Shown: piece by piece, positions 26,508 to 34,994 of the stretch
How positions within the stretch are numbered: position 1 is the stretch's first letter
Layout of the letters: each line of letters starts with the position of its first letter
Origin: Breoghania sp.
GTDB lineage: Bacteria > Pseudomonadota > Alphaproteobacteria > Rhizobiales > Stappiaceae
Length of the DNA: 64,000 nucleotides
Direction of reading: 5' to 3'
Assembly: GCF_963674635.1 (NCBI RefSeq)
Contig: NZ_OY771475.1
Location: forward strand, 2,294,001-2,358,000
Notes under the pieces: model-generated
Told to the model about the DNA's origin: nothing
Seen by the model: the letters and a program-made list of their open reading frames with translations, nothing else
The model's database searches: none
Position numbers and translations under genes: made by a program

Positions 26508-26909
26508 ATGACAAAGCCGCTTCGCCAGGCATTCGCCCCGATCATTCTCCTCTGCGCCCTCGCCTGCTTCGCGACCACCCCAAGGTCCGCGCTGGCAGCC
26601 GAAACGGCCCCTTATGAAGAGGGACTGCTTCGGCTTTCCGAACTCATGGGCTCCATCCACTATCTGCGCGCCTTGTGCGGAGCGCAGGACGGCAATCGCT
26701 GGCGCGACGAAATGGAAGCTCTGGTGAGTGCCGAAGGCAACAACAACGAGGACCGGCGTCGCCGGCTGGTGGAGCGGTTCAACCGCGGCTATCGCGCCTT
26801 TGCCTCCGTTTACCGTGAATGCACCCCGTCAGCACGCAAGGCGGTGGAGCGTTACATGGCGGAAGGCGCCGAGCTTTCAGCCGAAATCAGCGCCCGCTAC
26901 AGCCGCTAG
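26508..26909 (+). CDS. TIGR02301 family exported protein
   Basis: 133 residues with a signal peptide (FAPIILLCALACFATTP, cleaved near ALA/AE) and a short helical domain with the family pattern LLRLSELMGSIHYLRALCG and RRRLVERFNRGYRAFASVYREC. Two cysteines, one in each half, probably form a disulfide. The family is restricted to alphaproteobacteria, mainly Hyphomicrobiales, with no known function. The ATG at 26508 is chosen because it begins a proper signal peptide; the frame open from 26421 overlaps the Nudix gene. Confidence 0.87.
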   Translation: MTKPLRQAFAPIILLCALACFATTPRSALAAETAPYEEGLLRLSELMGSIHYLRALCGAQDGNRWRDEMEALVSAEGNNNEDRRRRLVERFNRGYRAFASVYRECTPSARKAVERYMAEGAELSAEISARYSR

Positions 26910-27234
26910 CGGCCGCGCACGCCCGAAGCCCCGCTTTCAAAGCGTTGATTCGGCGCAATCTTTGCGCCTGGCGCGTTTCCACAAGTAGCCATCTGTGGAT
27001 CCGGCCCATGCGCCATGGCCAGCGCGTTGTTTTTCCGTCTATATTTCCCGTGCGCCGTTACGGAGTCTTCTTTGCGTCGGCTGTAAAAGTTAACCTTTTC
27101 TGTTGAATCTTTCATTGGTTATTAACACTTGCTCAACCTTACCGATGTTCTGACCGCCAAGACGTGTTACCGTCTGATTCGGATCGCAGGCCATCATCGG
27201 ATAGGCCGCAGTTCCGTAGCGGTGGCGAGCTTTT
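26910..27234. other. Intergenic region (325 bp)
   Basis: No gene seen. The part at 27080-27140 is A/T-rich with GTTAACC and TATTAAC sequences and probably holds the promoter of the acidic-protein gene at 27235; I see no convincing -35/-10 pair. Confidence 0.5.
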
Positions 27235-27513
27235 ATGATTATTGACGAAAAAGATGAGATCCTGAGCGAAGAAGCTGAAGACGGTATTCGTCCTGAAGAC
27301 GAACGTCGTTTGGCCATGAGCTACATCAGCGACGCATGGGCAGATGCGATTGCCGACGGCGTCGATGCCGATGCGGTGGCTCACGCCGCCCTTTTCACGG
27401 CGCTGATCGACCTTGTTGCCGCCTATGGCGAAACGGCCGTGGCCGAACTCGCCGAAGGGCTTCCCAAGCGGATCCTCGAAGGCGAATACACGGTCAACCG
27501 GACCCTTCAATAA
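27235..27513 (+). CDS. Small acidic conserved protein, function unknown
   Basis: 92-residue, strongly acidic, Ala-rich protein (start MIIDEKDEILSEEAEDGIRP) predicted to be all-helical and soluble: RRLAMSYISDAWADAIADGV followed by AHAALFTALIDLVAAYG. There are no cysteines and no catalytic motif. Proteins of this pattern occur in other Hyphomicrobiales, to my recollection with no assigned function. It stands alone, with an A/T-rich region upstream and a hairpin 40 bp downstream. Confidence 0.78.
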   Translation: MIIDEKDEILSEEAEDGIRPEDERRLAMSYISDAWADAIADGVDADAVAHAALFTALIDLVAAYGETAVAELAEGLPKRILEGEYTVNRTLQ

Positions 27514-27553
27514 GGCCTCTCGCGCCCAAGTGCGACACGGGGAGGAGACACCG

Positions 27554-27577
27554 ACGCGCCGTAACCTGACGGCGCGT
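27554..27577 (+). terminator. Terminator-like hairpin
   Basis: Perfect 9-bp stem ACGCGCCGT / ACGGCGCGT with a 6-nt loop, followed by TTCACTTTAT. It lies 40 bp after the acidic-protein gene, and its T-run is interrupted. Confidence 0.6.
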
Positions 27578-27612
27578 TCACTTTATGTGGTCCCCAGAAA
27601 ACACGTGCTTTC

Positions 27613-28269
27613 CTAGAAAAACAGTTCCAGGAGCGCGCGAACGAGTATTACGGCACCGAAGATCGTCAGGAGCGCGCCGGCCGCAAGATTAATGGCTTCG
27701 AGCCAGTGATCCGTCAGCTTATCCCTCACGACCCTGACGAAAGCCGCAAGGCCCGTCCACCACACGAAAGCGCCGAGTGCGACGCCTGCAACCAGAATTG
27801 CAGCGCCCAGCGTGTCATGTCGTTGCGGCGCCCAATCCCCCAGAGACCCGAAAATCGCGAGAAAGCCCAGGACTGCGCCGGGGTTCGTCAGTGTCATGGC
27901 GAAGGTCGCAAGCATGCTGGGCAGGAGCTCTTTGCCGCTTGTCACCTCCGGTCTGGAAACGGCGCGCGCGGCCTGGGACCTGTCGATATGGGGATGGCTG
28001 CGCAGCGTGATCCAACCGAAGCCGATGAGCAACACGCCACCAACGGCCTGAATCGCCAATCGGTGATCGGCCAGAAAATGCGTGACAGTGGAGACCCCGA
28101 AGGCGGCGATGGCGGCGTAAAGCGTATCGGCCAAGACCGCGCCGAAACCGGCGGCGAGCGCCGGGCGAACCCCCTGTGTCAGCGCGCGCTGGATCGTCAT
28201 CAGGTTGACGGGGCCGACGGGCGCGGAAACGATCAGGCCGATGCCGATACCTATGATCAAATAGAGCAA
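27613..28269 (-). CDS. LysE/RhtB family exporter
   Basis: Inner-membrane amino-acid or small-metabolite exporter (218 residues, six hydrophobic segments). The family motif is at the N-terminus, SAPVGPVNLMTIQRALTQGV, followed by GFGAVLADTLYAAIAAFG; TNPGAVLGFLAIF is the conserved half-way motif. The start is a TTG at 28269 with GGAAGGA six bases upstream on the minus strand. The substrate (lysine, threonine, homoserine or other) cannot be told. A single-gene unit. Confidence 0.9.
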   Translation of the reverse strand: MLYLIIGIGIGLIVSAPVGPVNLMTIQRALTQGVRPALAAGFGAVLADTLYAAIAAFGVSTVTHFLADHRLAIQAVGGVLLIGFGWITLRSHPHIDRSQAARAVSRPEVTSGKELLPSMLATFAMTLTNPGAVLGFLAIFGSLGDWAPQRHDTLGAAILVAGVALGAFVWWTGLAAFVRVVRDKLTDHWLEAINLAAGALLTIFGAVILVRALLELFF

Positions 28270-28591
28270 GCGCGTCCTTCCGGCCTACAGCGGGCGGAGC
28301 ATGTGGCCAATATCTGGTCCCGGTTTTGCGTTCCTTTCCGAATCCCGTCAGACAGGTTCTGGAATGGTGTCTTGTGCTCAGCCATAAGCAATCGCTTCTG
28401 AACGGGCAACCGCCGTCGCAAGGTCAGGCGGGCGCAAAGCGCCGCATCTTGCGATCAAGGCAGGTCGTCGCGGACATCATTGATCGGCCTTTTTCGCGGG
28501 CGCATAGTGCGCGCGCAATTGGCAAGAGCTGGTCCGCAAGATGCCGGACCGGTGAGCCGACAGACGGACTGCGTTCATCAGGGGAGCCTCC
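28270..28591. other. Intergenic region (322 bp)
   Basis: Divergent upstream region of the LysE-type gene and the exported-protein gene. No repeat, hairpin with T-run or coding frame stands out. A GGGGAG ribosome site lies just before 28592. Confidence 0.5.
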
Positions 28592-29296
28592 ATGGCCAGT
28601 ATTTCAAGGGCTTGTGCAGCATTTGCGATCGCGGCTGTTCTTGCCCAGCCGACAATGGTTCTGGCCGCAGCAAAGGTGACCACAGAGCGCATCCCGCTGC
28701 CCGGAGCGCAGGAGACCCCGCCGGCGGGCCTATTCCTTCAGCTTGATGACGACGGTGAAGGACAGGGGCCGACCGCCCAAGATGCGCCAGTGCGCGAAAA
28801 GGCACCGCAGACAACAGACACCTCGCACCCCCTGCCACAGATTCACTATGGAGCCGACGGGTTGCCGAAGCCGGTTGCACGCATCCGCGCCCAGATCCTG
28901 GATGCTGCCCTGTCCGGCGATCTGGAGGCCCTGCGGCCGGTCCTTGAATCGAACGAGATGCCGCCAACGCTTGCCTTGACCGATATCGAGGATCCGATCG
29001 ATTACCTGAAGCAGGCTTCCGGTGATAAGGCGGGACGTGAAATTCTCGCGCTACTGAGCGAAATCCTGGAGGCTGGCTGGGTCCATGTGGACGAAGGTAC
29101 GCCGCAGGAAATGTATATCTGGCCCTATTTCGCGCGCTACCCGCTGAACAGCCTGTCGCCTTCGCAGGAGGTGGAGCTTTATCGTATCCTGACCGCCAAC
29201 GACGTTGAGGAGATGCGCGACTTCGGTGCCTATATCTTCTATCGCGTCGGGATCGGTCCTGACGGCACATGGCACTATTTCGTGGCGGGGGACTGA
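28592..29296 (+). CDS. Exported conserved hypothetical protein
   Basis: 234 residues with a signal peptide (ACAAFAIAAVLAQPTMVLA, cleaved near AAA). A probably disordered stretch to about residue 90 is followed by a compact domain: RIRAQILDAALSGDLEALRP, IEDPIDYLKQASGD, GTPQEMYIWPYFARYPL, YRVGIGPDGTWHYFVAGD. This last part recalls a conserved alphaproteobacterial periplasmic family without known role. It ends 83 bp before the ygfZ-like gene. Tryptophans and acidic residues could form a ligand pocket, but nothing supports a specific function. Confidence 0.8.
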   Translation: MASISRACAAFAIAAVLAQPTMVLAAAKVTTERIPLPGAQETPPAGLFLQLDDDGEGQGPTAQDAPVREKAPQTTDTSHPLPQIHYGADGLPKPVARIRAQILDAALSGDLEALRPVLESNEMPPTLALTDIEDPIDYLKQASGDKAGREILALLSEILEAGWVHVDEGTPQEMYIWPYFARYPLNSLSPSQEVELYRILTANDVEEMRDFGAYIFYRVGIGPDGTWHYFVAGD

Positions 29297-29379
29297 GCGG
29301 GGGCCAACACACCACCTTGCCCTGCCCGTCTTGGCCCCTATCTCGACCGCATGATCCCCCTTACCTCTCGGAGCGTTTC

Positions 29380-30261
29380 ATGTCCTCGTTCATCTGCCCC
29401 CTACCCTCGCGCGGCGTCGTGCGCATTTCCGGCGAGGGCGCGGAACATTTCCTGCAAGGGCTGCTCACCTGCGACGTGGAGGATCTGGCCCCGCATGAAG
29501 GCCGCTATGGTGCCCTTCTGACACCACAGGGAAAGATCCTCTTCGATTTCCTGCTGACCCATGCGGACAACGGGTTCCTGTTCGACCTTCCCGCTTCGCT
29601 CGTTGCCGACTTCATCAAGCGCATGACGCTCTACAAGCTGCGGGCCAAGGTCGACATCGACAATCTCTGCGATACTCATCATGTCCTGGCGCTTTGGGGA
29701 GACGCGGTAGAGGCTCCCTCCGCGTCCGGTCTCTTCAAGGATCCCCGACATGGGGACCTCGGCTTCCGCCTGATCCAGACGACCGATGACGCGGTGCCGG
29801 CGGGTCTTGAGAGCCGCACGCAGGACGACTGGCAGGCGCACCGGATTTCGCTTGGCATTCCGGAAGGAGGGCTAGACTTCGAATACGGGCAGGCTTTTCC
29901 CCATGATGCGGACATGGACCAGCTTTCCGGCATCGCCTTCGGCAAGGGCTGCTACGTGGGACAGGAAGTCGTCTCGCGGATGCGCCATCGCGGCACAGCC
30001 CGCAAACGCATCGTGAAGGTAAAGGGACAAGCCGAGATGCCCGCTGCCGGGACGCCGATCACGGCTGGCGGCAAGGCGGCCGGCACGCTTGGTTCCCATG
30101 CGGGGTCGATCGGGCTGGCGCTGGTGCGCATCGACCGGATCGGCAACGCCCTTCGCAGTGGTGAGCCCATCGAGGCAGACGGTGTGCCTATCGAGCCTTC
30201 CATTCCGCAGTGGGCTTCCTTCGATTGGCCTGACGACCTTGCCAGCCACGACGACGCCTGA
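29380..30261 (+). CDS. ygfZ: YgfZ/GcvT-fold iron-sulfur cluster assembly protein
   Basis: Folate-dependent protein (293 residues) that helps mature or repair certain 4Fe-4S enzymes. The GcvT-like fold carries the diagnostic motif KGCYVGQE (residues 189-196) with its essential cysteine, plus LTCDVEDL and GLLTPQG-like GALLTPQGKILFDF. The ATG at 29380 is chosen because it begins family-like sequence; the longer frame overlaps the upstream gene. The HD-hydrolase gene starts 16 bp after its stop, indicating an operon. Confidence 0.93.
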   Translation: MSSFICPLPSRGVVRISGEGAEHFLQGLLTCDVEDLAPHEGRYGALLTPQGKILFDFLLTHADNGFLFDLPASLVADFIKRMTLYKLRAKVDIDNLCDTHHVLALWGDAVEAPSASGLFKDPRHGDLGFRLIQTTDDAVPAGLESRTQDDWQAHRISLGIPEGGLDFEYGQAFPHDADMDQLSGIAFGKGCYVGQEVVSRMRHRGTARKRIVKVKGQAEMPAAGTPITAGGKAAGTLGSHAGSIGLALVRIDRIGNALRSGEPIEADGVPIEPSIPQWASFDWPDDLASHDDA

Positions 30262-30277
30262 AGGAGACCGGACACCG

Positions 30278-30889
30278 ATGGCAGCCGACAAGCCCGGAAC
30301 CGCCCCACGTGCCTGGCAACGCATGTTGTCGGGACGGCGGCTCGACCTTCTCGACCCTTCTCCCTTCGACGTTGAAATCGCCGATATCGCGCATGGTCTT
30401 GCTCGTGTGGCGCGCTGGAACGGCCAGACGGTGGGCGATCACGCCTTTTCCGTCGCCCAGCACTGCATCGTCGTCGAGGACATCGCGGTGCGCCTCCAGC
30501 CCGCATTGGAGCCGAAATGGCGGCTCGGCGTGTTGCTGCACGATGCGCCGGAATATGTCATCGGCGACATGATCTCCCCCTTCAAGACGGTGATGGGCGG
30601 GGCCTACAAGGATGTGGAGTCCCGACTTCAGGCCGCGATCCATATCCGGTTCGGATTGCCGGACAAGCTGCCGGAAAAGATCAAGAAGCTCGCCAAACGC
30701 GCCGATATCGTCTCCGCCTATTTCGAGGCGGTGGAACTGGCCGGTTTCGACGAGCGCGAGGCGGCGCGCCTTTTCGGTCGCCCCAGAGGGTTCACCCCAT
30801 TGGGGTTGGAACCCTGGCCGGCCTCCATTGCCCAGGCGAAATTCCTGGAACGTTTCGAGGACCTGGAAAGCGCCATGGCCGGAAAATAG
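30278..30889 (+). CDS. HD-domain phosphohydrolase, YfbR-like
   Basis: 203-residue metal-dependent HD hydrolase. The metal ligands are in VGDHAFSVAQHC (His), LLHDAPEYVIGDMISPFK (HD) and KRADIVSAYFEAVEL (Asp). YfbR-type proteins are 5'-deoxynucleotidases, so a nucleotide substrate is the best guess. AAGGAG lies well placed before the ATG at 30278. It follows ygfZ by 16 bp and is closed by a terminator at 30892. Confidence 0.88.
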   Translation: MAADKPGTAPRAWQRMLSGRRLDLLDPSPFDVEIADIAHGLARVARWNGQTVGDHAFSVAQHCIVVEDIAVRLQPALEPKWRLGVLLHDAPEYVIGDMISPFKTVMGGAYKDVESRLQAAIHIRFGLPDKLPEKIKKLAKRADIVSAYFEAVELAGFDEREAARLFGRPRGFTPLGLEPWPASIAQAKFLERFEDLESAMAGK

Positions 30890-30891
30890 AA

Positions 30892-30917
30892 AAAGGGAGG
30901 CGCATCGGCCTCCCTTT
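30892..30917. terminator. Bidirectional terminator
   Basis: Stem AAAGGGAGGC / GCCTCCCTTT with a 6-nt loop between the convergent HD-hydrolase and reductase genes. The minus strand continues with a T-run and the plus strand with TCGCGTTTTT. Confidence 0.85.
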
Positions 30918-30942
30918 CGCGTTTTTGCAAACCGGCCTGTCG

Positions 30943-31938
30943 TCAGCTCATGGTGACGACAAGGCGACCGCGGACCTTGCCGGCCAGCAGTTCTTCCGCC
31001 TTGCCAATGATGTCGTCGAACCCGATCTCGGTGGCGACTTCGGTCAGGAGATCCTTGTCGAGATCACTGACCAGCCGGCGATAGGCCTCAATGCGGCGCT
31101 CGATCGGGGCCATGACGGAATCGATGCCATGAAGCGTGACACCGCGCAGAATGAAGGGGGCGACGGAGCCAGGCAGATCCATGCCCTGCGCCAGACCACA
31201 GCAGGCGACGGAGCCGCCATAGCGGGTCTGGGACAAGACGTTGGCGAGCGTGAAGCTGCCGACTGAGTCAACGGCACCGGCCCAGCGTTCCTTGCCAAGC
31301 GGGCGACCCGGCAGGGAAAGCTCGTTGCGGTCGATGATCTCCTTGGCGCCGAGACGCTTGAGATAGGGCTCTTCGGAGGCGCGGCCGGTGGAGGCGATCA
31401 CATGGAAACCAAGCTTTGAAAGCACGCTGATGGCAACGGATCCGACGCCGCCGTTGGCTCCCGTGACGAGAATCGGCCCGTCGCTCGGTGTGAGCCCGGC
31501 GCGTTCGAGCGCCATGACGCAGAGCATCGCCGTGTAGCCTGCCGTGCCGATGGCCATGGCCTGCCAGCCGCTCAGGCCCTCCGGCTGCGGGATCAGCCAT
31601 TCCGACTTGAGCCGCGCCATGCCCGAAAAAGCGCCCATGTGGGTTTCGCCGACGCCGAAGCCGTTCAAGAGCACCTTGTCACCGGGCTTGAACTTGTCGC
31701 TTTGCGAGGAAACCACCTCTCCCGCCAGATCGATGCCCGGGATCATGGGGTATGTGCGCAGGATCGGGCTCTTGCCGGTGATCGCAAGGGCGTCCTTGTA
31801 GTTGATGGTGGTGTATTTCACCTGCACCGTCACATCGCCCGGCATGAGATCATCGAGGGTAATGTCCTTGACGATCGCAGGGTTCTGCTGCTTGACCCCT
31901 TCCTCGCGGGTCATCCAGATAGCCTTGAAGCTCTCCAC
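30943..31938 (-). CDS. Acrylyl-CoA reductase family (AcuI/YhdH) MDR oxidoreductase
   Basis: 331-residue NADPH-dependent medium-chain reductase without zinc, of the YhdH/YhfP/AcuI group, which reduces acryloyl-CoA to propionyl-CoA and detoxifies acrylate. Visible are TTINYKDALAITGKSPI, PMIPGIDLAGEV, the nucleotide motif VTGANGGVGSVAISVLSKLG and GLAQGMDLPGSVAPFILRGV. Start is a GTG at 31938 with a GGAGAG site. In marine bacteria acuI belongs to DMSP use, but no other DMSP gene is nearby, so a housekeeping detoxification role is as likely. Confidence 0.92.
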   Translation of the reverse strand: MESFKAIWMTREEGVKQQNPAIVKDITLDDLMPGDVTVQVKYTTINYKDALAITGKSPILRTYPMIPGIDLAGEVVSSQSDKFKPGDKVLLNGFGVGETHMGAFSGMARLKSEWLIPQPEGLSGWQAMAIGTAGYTAMLCVMALERAGLTPSDGPILVTGANGGVGSVAISVLSKLGFHVIASTGRASEEPYLKRLGAKEIIDRNELSLPGRPLGKERWAGAVDSVGSFTLANVLSQTRYGGSVACCGLAQGMDLPGSVAPFILRGVTLHGIDSVMAPIERRIEAYRRLVSDLDKDLLTEVATEIGFDDIIGKAEELLAGKVRGRLVVTMS

Positions 31939-32089
31939 AGCACACTCTCCTGTTTGTAATCATTTCAGAGGGGAGTTGTCGCAATGTCAAAGCCCCGGGA
32001 CAAGGGGGGAATAATTACCATGACGGTGGCCGCTGCCCCTATCCGGACAGCGGCGAATGTCAGCATCGTCTGGTTGCAGGGCGTTCGCG

Positions 32090-33337
32090 CTAAGGCGCAG
32101 CCGTGATAATCGGCCTGTCGATTTCCTGATCCTTGATCGGCCAATGGACCGCTGCGGCAAAAAGCCCCAGAGCAACGCTGATCCACCAGACCACGTCGTA
32201 GGAACCGGTCGTGTCATAGAGCCGCCCACCCAGCCAGACACCGATGAACGAGCCGATCTGGTGGGACAGAAAGACGACACCGAAGAGCATGGCCATATAG
32301 CGCGGACCGAACATGACGGCGACGAGACCGGAGGTGGGCGGTACGGTCGCCAGCCACAGAAGCCCAAGCGCGGCAGAGAATATCAAAACCGTGACGGGCG
32401 AGATCGGTGTCAGCACGAAAAAGACGATGAGCGCCGCGCGCGCCAGATAAATCCAAACAAGCATGATCTGCTTGGGATGACGTTGGCCAAGCTGCCCTGC
32501 CGCCAATGCGCCGATGATGTTGAACAGCCCGATACAGGCGATCGACCAGCCGCCCCAAACCGGATCGAGCCCGCGATCGATCAGATAGGCGGGCAGGTGA
32601 ACGGTGACGAAGGCGAGGTGGAAACCGCAAACGAAGAAGCCTGCGACCAGCAGAAGGTAGCTTGGATGGCGCAAGGCCTCCGACAGCGCCTCCATGATGG
32701 TCTGATCGCGTTCGGACCCCTGCAACGGCTGCGCCTTAGGCTTGCCCTTCAGCGCAAGCGAAAAGCAAAAGATCAGGCCGAAGGTGAGAAACCCCAGCGT
32801 CTGGAGCGCGTTTTGCCAGCCCTGTGTATCGATGAGGGCCTGCCCCAGCGGAGCAAAGAGGAACTGGCCGAAGGAGCCCGCCGCCGTGCCGATACCGAAG
32901 GCAATGGAGCGTCGTGCGGGGGACACAATCCTGCCAAAGGCGGCCAGGACGATGCTGAAAGAGCAGGCGGACAGGCCGAGGCCAAACAAAACGCCCGCGC
33001 TCAGATGGAACATGAAAGGCGAGGTCGAAAGCGGCATCAGGATCAGAGCAGCACCGGTCAGCAACGCCCCTGCGATGAGCACGCGCGTGGTGCCGTAGCG
33101 ATCGGCAAATCCGCCCGCGATTGGCTGTCCAAGTCCCCACAGAAGGTTCTGGATGGCGATGGCGAGCGCAAAGGTCTCGCGGCTCCAGCCCCGCATTTCC
33201 GTCATGGGCGCGAGAAACAGCCCCATGGATGAGCGCGGCCCGAAGGAGGCCATGGCGACGACGCTGCCGCACACAATAATGAACGGCACGGCGCGCCAGA
33301 ACGGCGTGGCCGCGGTTTCAGACCTGTCTTGAGACAC
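32090..33337 (-). CDS. MFS transporter
   Basis: 415-residue major facilitator protein with 12 hydrophobic segments. It has the loop motif GGFADRYGTTRVLIAG after helix 2 and MGLFLAPMTEMRGWSRETFALA after helix 1, similar to oxalate:formate-like (OFA/MCT) MFS carriers of monocarboxylates. The substrate is inferred only at family level. Start is GTG at 33337 with GGAGG upstream. It stands alone; the nad genes diverge from it. Confidence 0.88.
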   Translation of the reverse strand: MSQDRSETAATPFWRAVPFIIVCGSVVAMASFGPRSSMGLFLAPMTEMRGWSRETFALAIAIQNLLWGLGQPIAGGFADRYGTTRVLIAGALLTGAALILMPLSTSPFMFHLSAGVLFGLGLSACSFSIVLAAFGRIVSPARRSIAFGIGTAAGSFGQFLFAPLGQALIDTQGWQNALQTLGFLTFGLIFCFSLALKGKPKAQPLQGSERDQTIMEALSEALRHPSYLLLVAGFFVCGFHLAFVTVHLPAYLIDRGLDPVWGGWSIACIGLFNIIGALAAGQLGQRHPKQIMLVWIYLARAALIVFFVLTPISPVTVLIFSAALGLLWLATVPPTSGLVAVMFGPRYMAMLFGVVFLSHQIGSFIGVWLGGRLYDTTGSYDVVWWISVALGLFAAAVHWPIKDQEIDRPIITAAP

Positions 33338-33864
33338 GGCTCATCCTCCCCTGCCGGACTTGTTCCGGGAACGGAGCCGGGACCTGCCCCTGCTCCGCCA
33401 CTTGTCTCCTCTCTTCCACCGCCCCCTCCGGCGGCGGGCGCACGGCTCGCCAATCCACCCGAGCGGGACACATGTCTCGTCCGGGTCTCATAGATCTTTC
33501 AGCCGAAAACGCGAGGCTCCTGTGTTTCGTCTATAGGCCTTGCTCAACCGATCGATAAGTCAAAAGTTTTCATGACGGACATCAAACAACCGAATGGGTT
33601 TGTCTTGCGGCCGTCTCAGATCGTTGTTTTCCTTGTCAATCCGGGCGCTACGGCACCCGGACTACTCACCTGAATTCCGATCAAGATCACGCCCCGGATT
33701 ACGGTCTCGTCCGGCAGACATAAATTCCGCGCTGGCTTTTCCGAGCGCGAGCACCTATATAAGGCTCGAAATGAGCATAAGTCTGACACAAGCTGGCGCG
33801 CCGCCGGTTTCTTTTGTCTGCGTCTTTTGCTCTTTATGAGTATATCCAATAGGGGATCTTCCTC
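33338..33864. promoter_or_regulatory. MFS / nadA divergent region (527 bp) with possible operator
   Basis: Near the nadA end an imperfect palindrome GCTCGAAATGAGC lies at 33764-33776, and the nonamer ATGAG(C/T)ATA appears at 33771-33779 and again at 33836-33844, just before the ribosome site (AGGGGA) of nadA. These may be sites for a repressor of NAD synthesis. The rest shows no gene or repeat. Confidence 0.4.
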
Positions 33865-34938
33865 ATGTCGAGCTCAGCACACGTCGGAACGCCCGCTTAC
33901 ACGGACACGCCGCTCAAGCGCACCTTTCCCACCGTCGCGATGCCCGCCCTCGCCTACACACCCTTGGTGGCGGAAGAAACCGCAGCGGCCTACGAAAAGG
34001 TCCGCCACATCATCCCTGCCATCGAATGGCCGGCCTATGCGCCTTATGTGAAGGCGATCAACGACCTCAAGAAAGAGCGCAACGCGGTCATCCTGGCGCA
34101 TAATTACATGACGCCGGAGATCTATCACGGGGTGGCCGACATTGTGGGCGACAGCCTGCAGCTGGCCAAGGAAGCCGCACGTTCAACGGCGGATGTCATC
34201 GTCCAGTGCGGTGTGCATTTCATGGCCGAGACGTCGAAAATCCTGAACCCCGACAAGACGATCCTGATGCCGGACATGGGGGCGGGCTGCTCGTTGGCGG
34301 AATCGATCACGGCCGCCGATGTGCGTGGCCTGCGCGAAAAACATCCCGGTGTGCCCATCGTGACCTATGTGAACACGTCCGCCGAGGTGAAAGCGGAGTG
34401 CGATATCTGCTGCACCTCCTCCAACGCGCTTCAGATCGTTGAATCGCTGGGCGTGCCGCGGGTGTTGCTGATCCCCGACAAGTATCTCGCGGCCAATGTG
34501 GCGCTTCACACGGATGTCGAGATCCTGACATGGGAAGGGGCCTGCGTCGTCCACCAGCGTTTCACCGGCGCGGAGATGCGCGAATACCGCGAGAGCGTTC
34601 CGGGCGTGAAGATCGTCGCCCATCCGGAATGCCCGACCGACGTGACGGCGGAGGCCGACTATACCGGCTCCACGTCCGGCATGATCGCCTGGGTAAAACA
34701 GAACAAGCCTGAGAAGGTGCTGCTCGTCACAGAGTGCTCCATGGCCGACAACATCGCGGTGGAAACGCCCGGCGTCGAGTATGTGCGGCCCTGCAATCTG
34801 TGCCCCTACATGAAGATGATCACCCTGCCGAAAATCCTCGAAAGCCTCGTGCACATGCGCGACGAGGTGGTCGTCGATCCGGCTGTCGCGCAACGCGCGC
34901 GCGCCGCCGTGGAACGGATGATCAACCTGCAAAGCTGA
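33865..34938 (+). CDS. nadA: Quinolinate synthase
   Basis: NadA (357 residues) condenses iminoaspartate with dihydroxyacetone phosphate to quinolinate, using an oxygen-sensitive 4Fe-4S cluster. Cysteine ligands are visible in [23 protein letters not shown] and [31 protein letters not shown] and [13 protein letters not shown] are family motifs. It is first of three nad genes. The start at 33865 has AGGGGA upstream. Full length for the alphaproteobacterial type, which has an N-terminal extension of about 40 residues. Confidence 0.97.
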   Translation: MSSSAHVGTPAYTDTPLKRTFPTVAMPALAYTPLVAEETAAAYEKVRHIIPAIEWPAYAPYVKAINDLKKERNAVILAHNYMTPEIYHGVADIVGDSLQLAKEAARSTADVIVQCGVHFMAETSKILNPDKTILMPDMGAGCSLAESITAADVRGLREKHPGVPIVTYVNTSAEVKAECDICCTSSNALQIVESLGVPRVLLIPDKYLAANVALHTDVEILTWEGACVVHQRFTGAEMREYRESVPGVKIVAHPECPTDVTAEADYTGSTSGMIAWVKQNKPEKVLLVTECSMADNIAVETPGVEYVRPCNLCPYMKMITLPKILESLVHMRDEVVVDPAVAQRARAAVERMINLQS

Positions 34939-34994
34939 GATGGGGACCTCCCCACCTCGCCCTCCTCCGCATCTGCGACATGGGATATCCTGCC

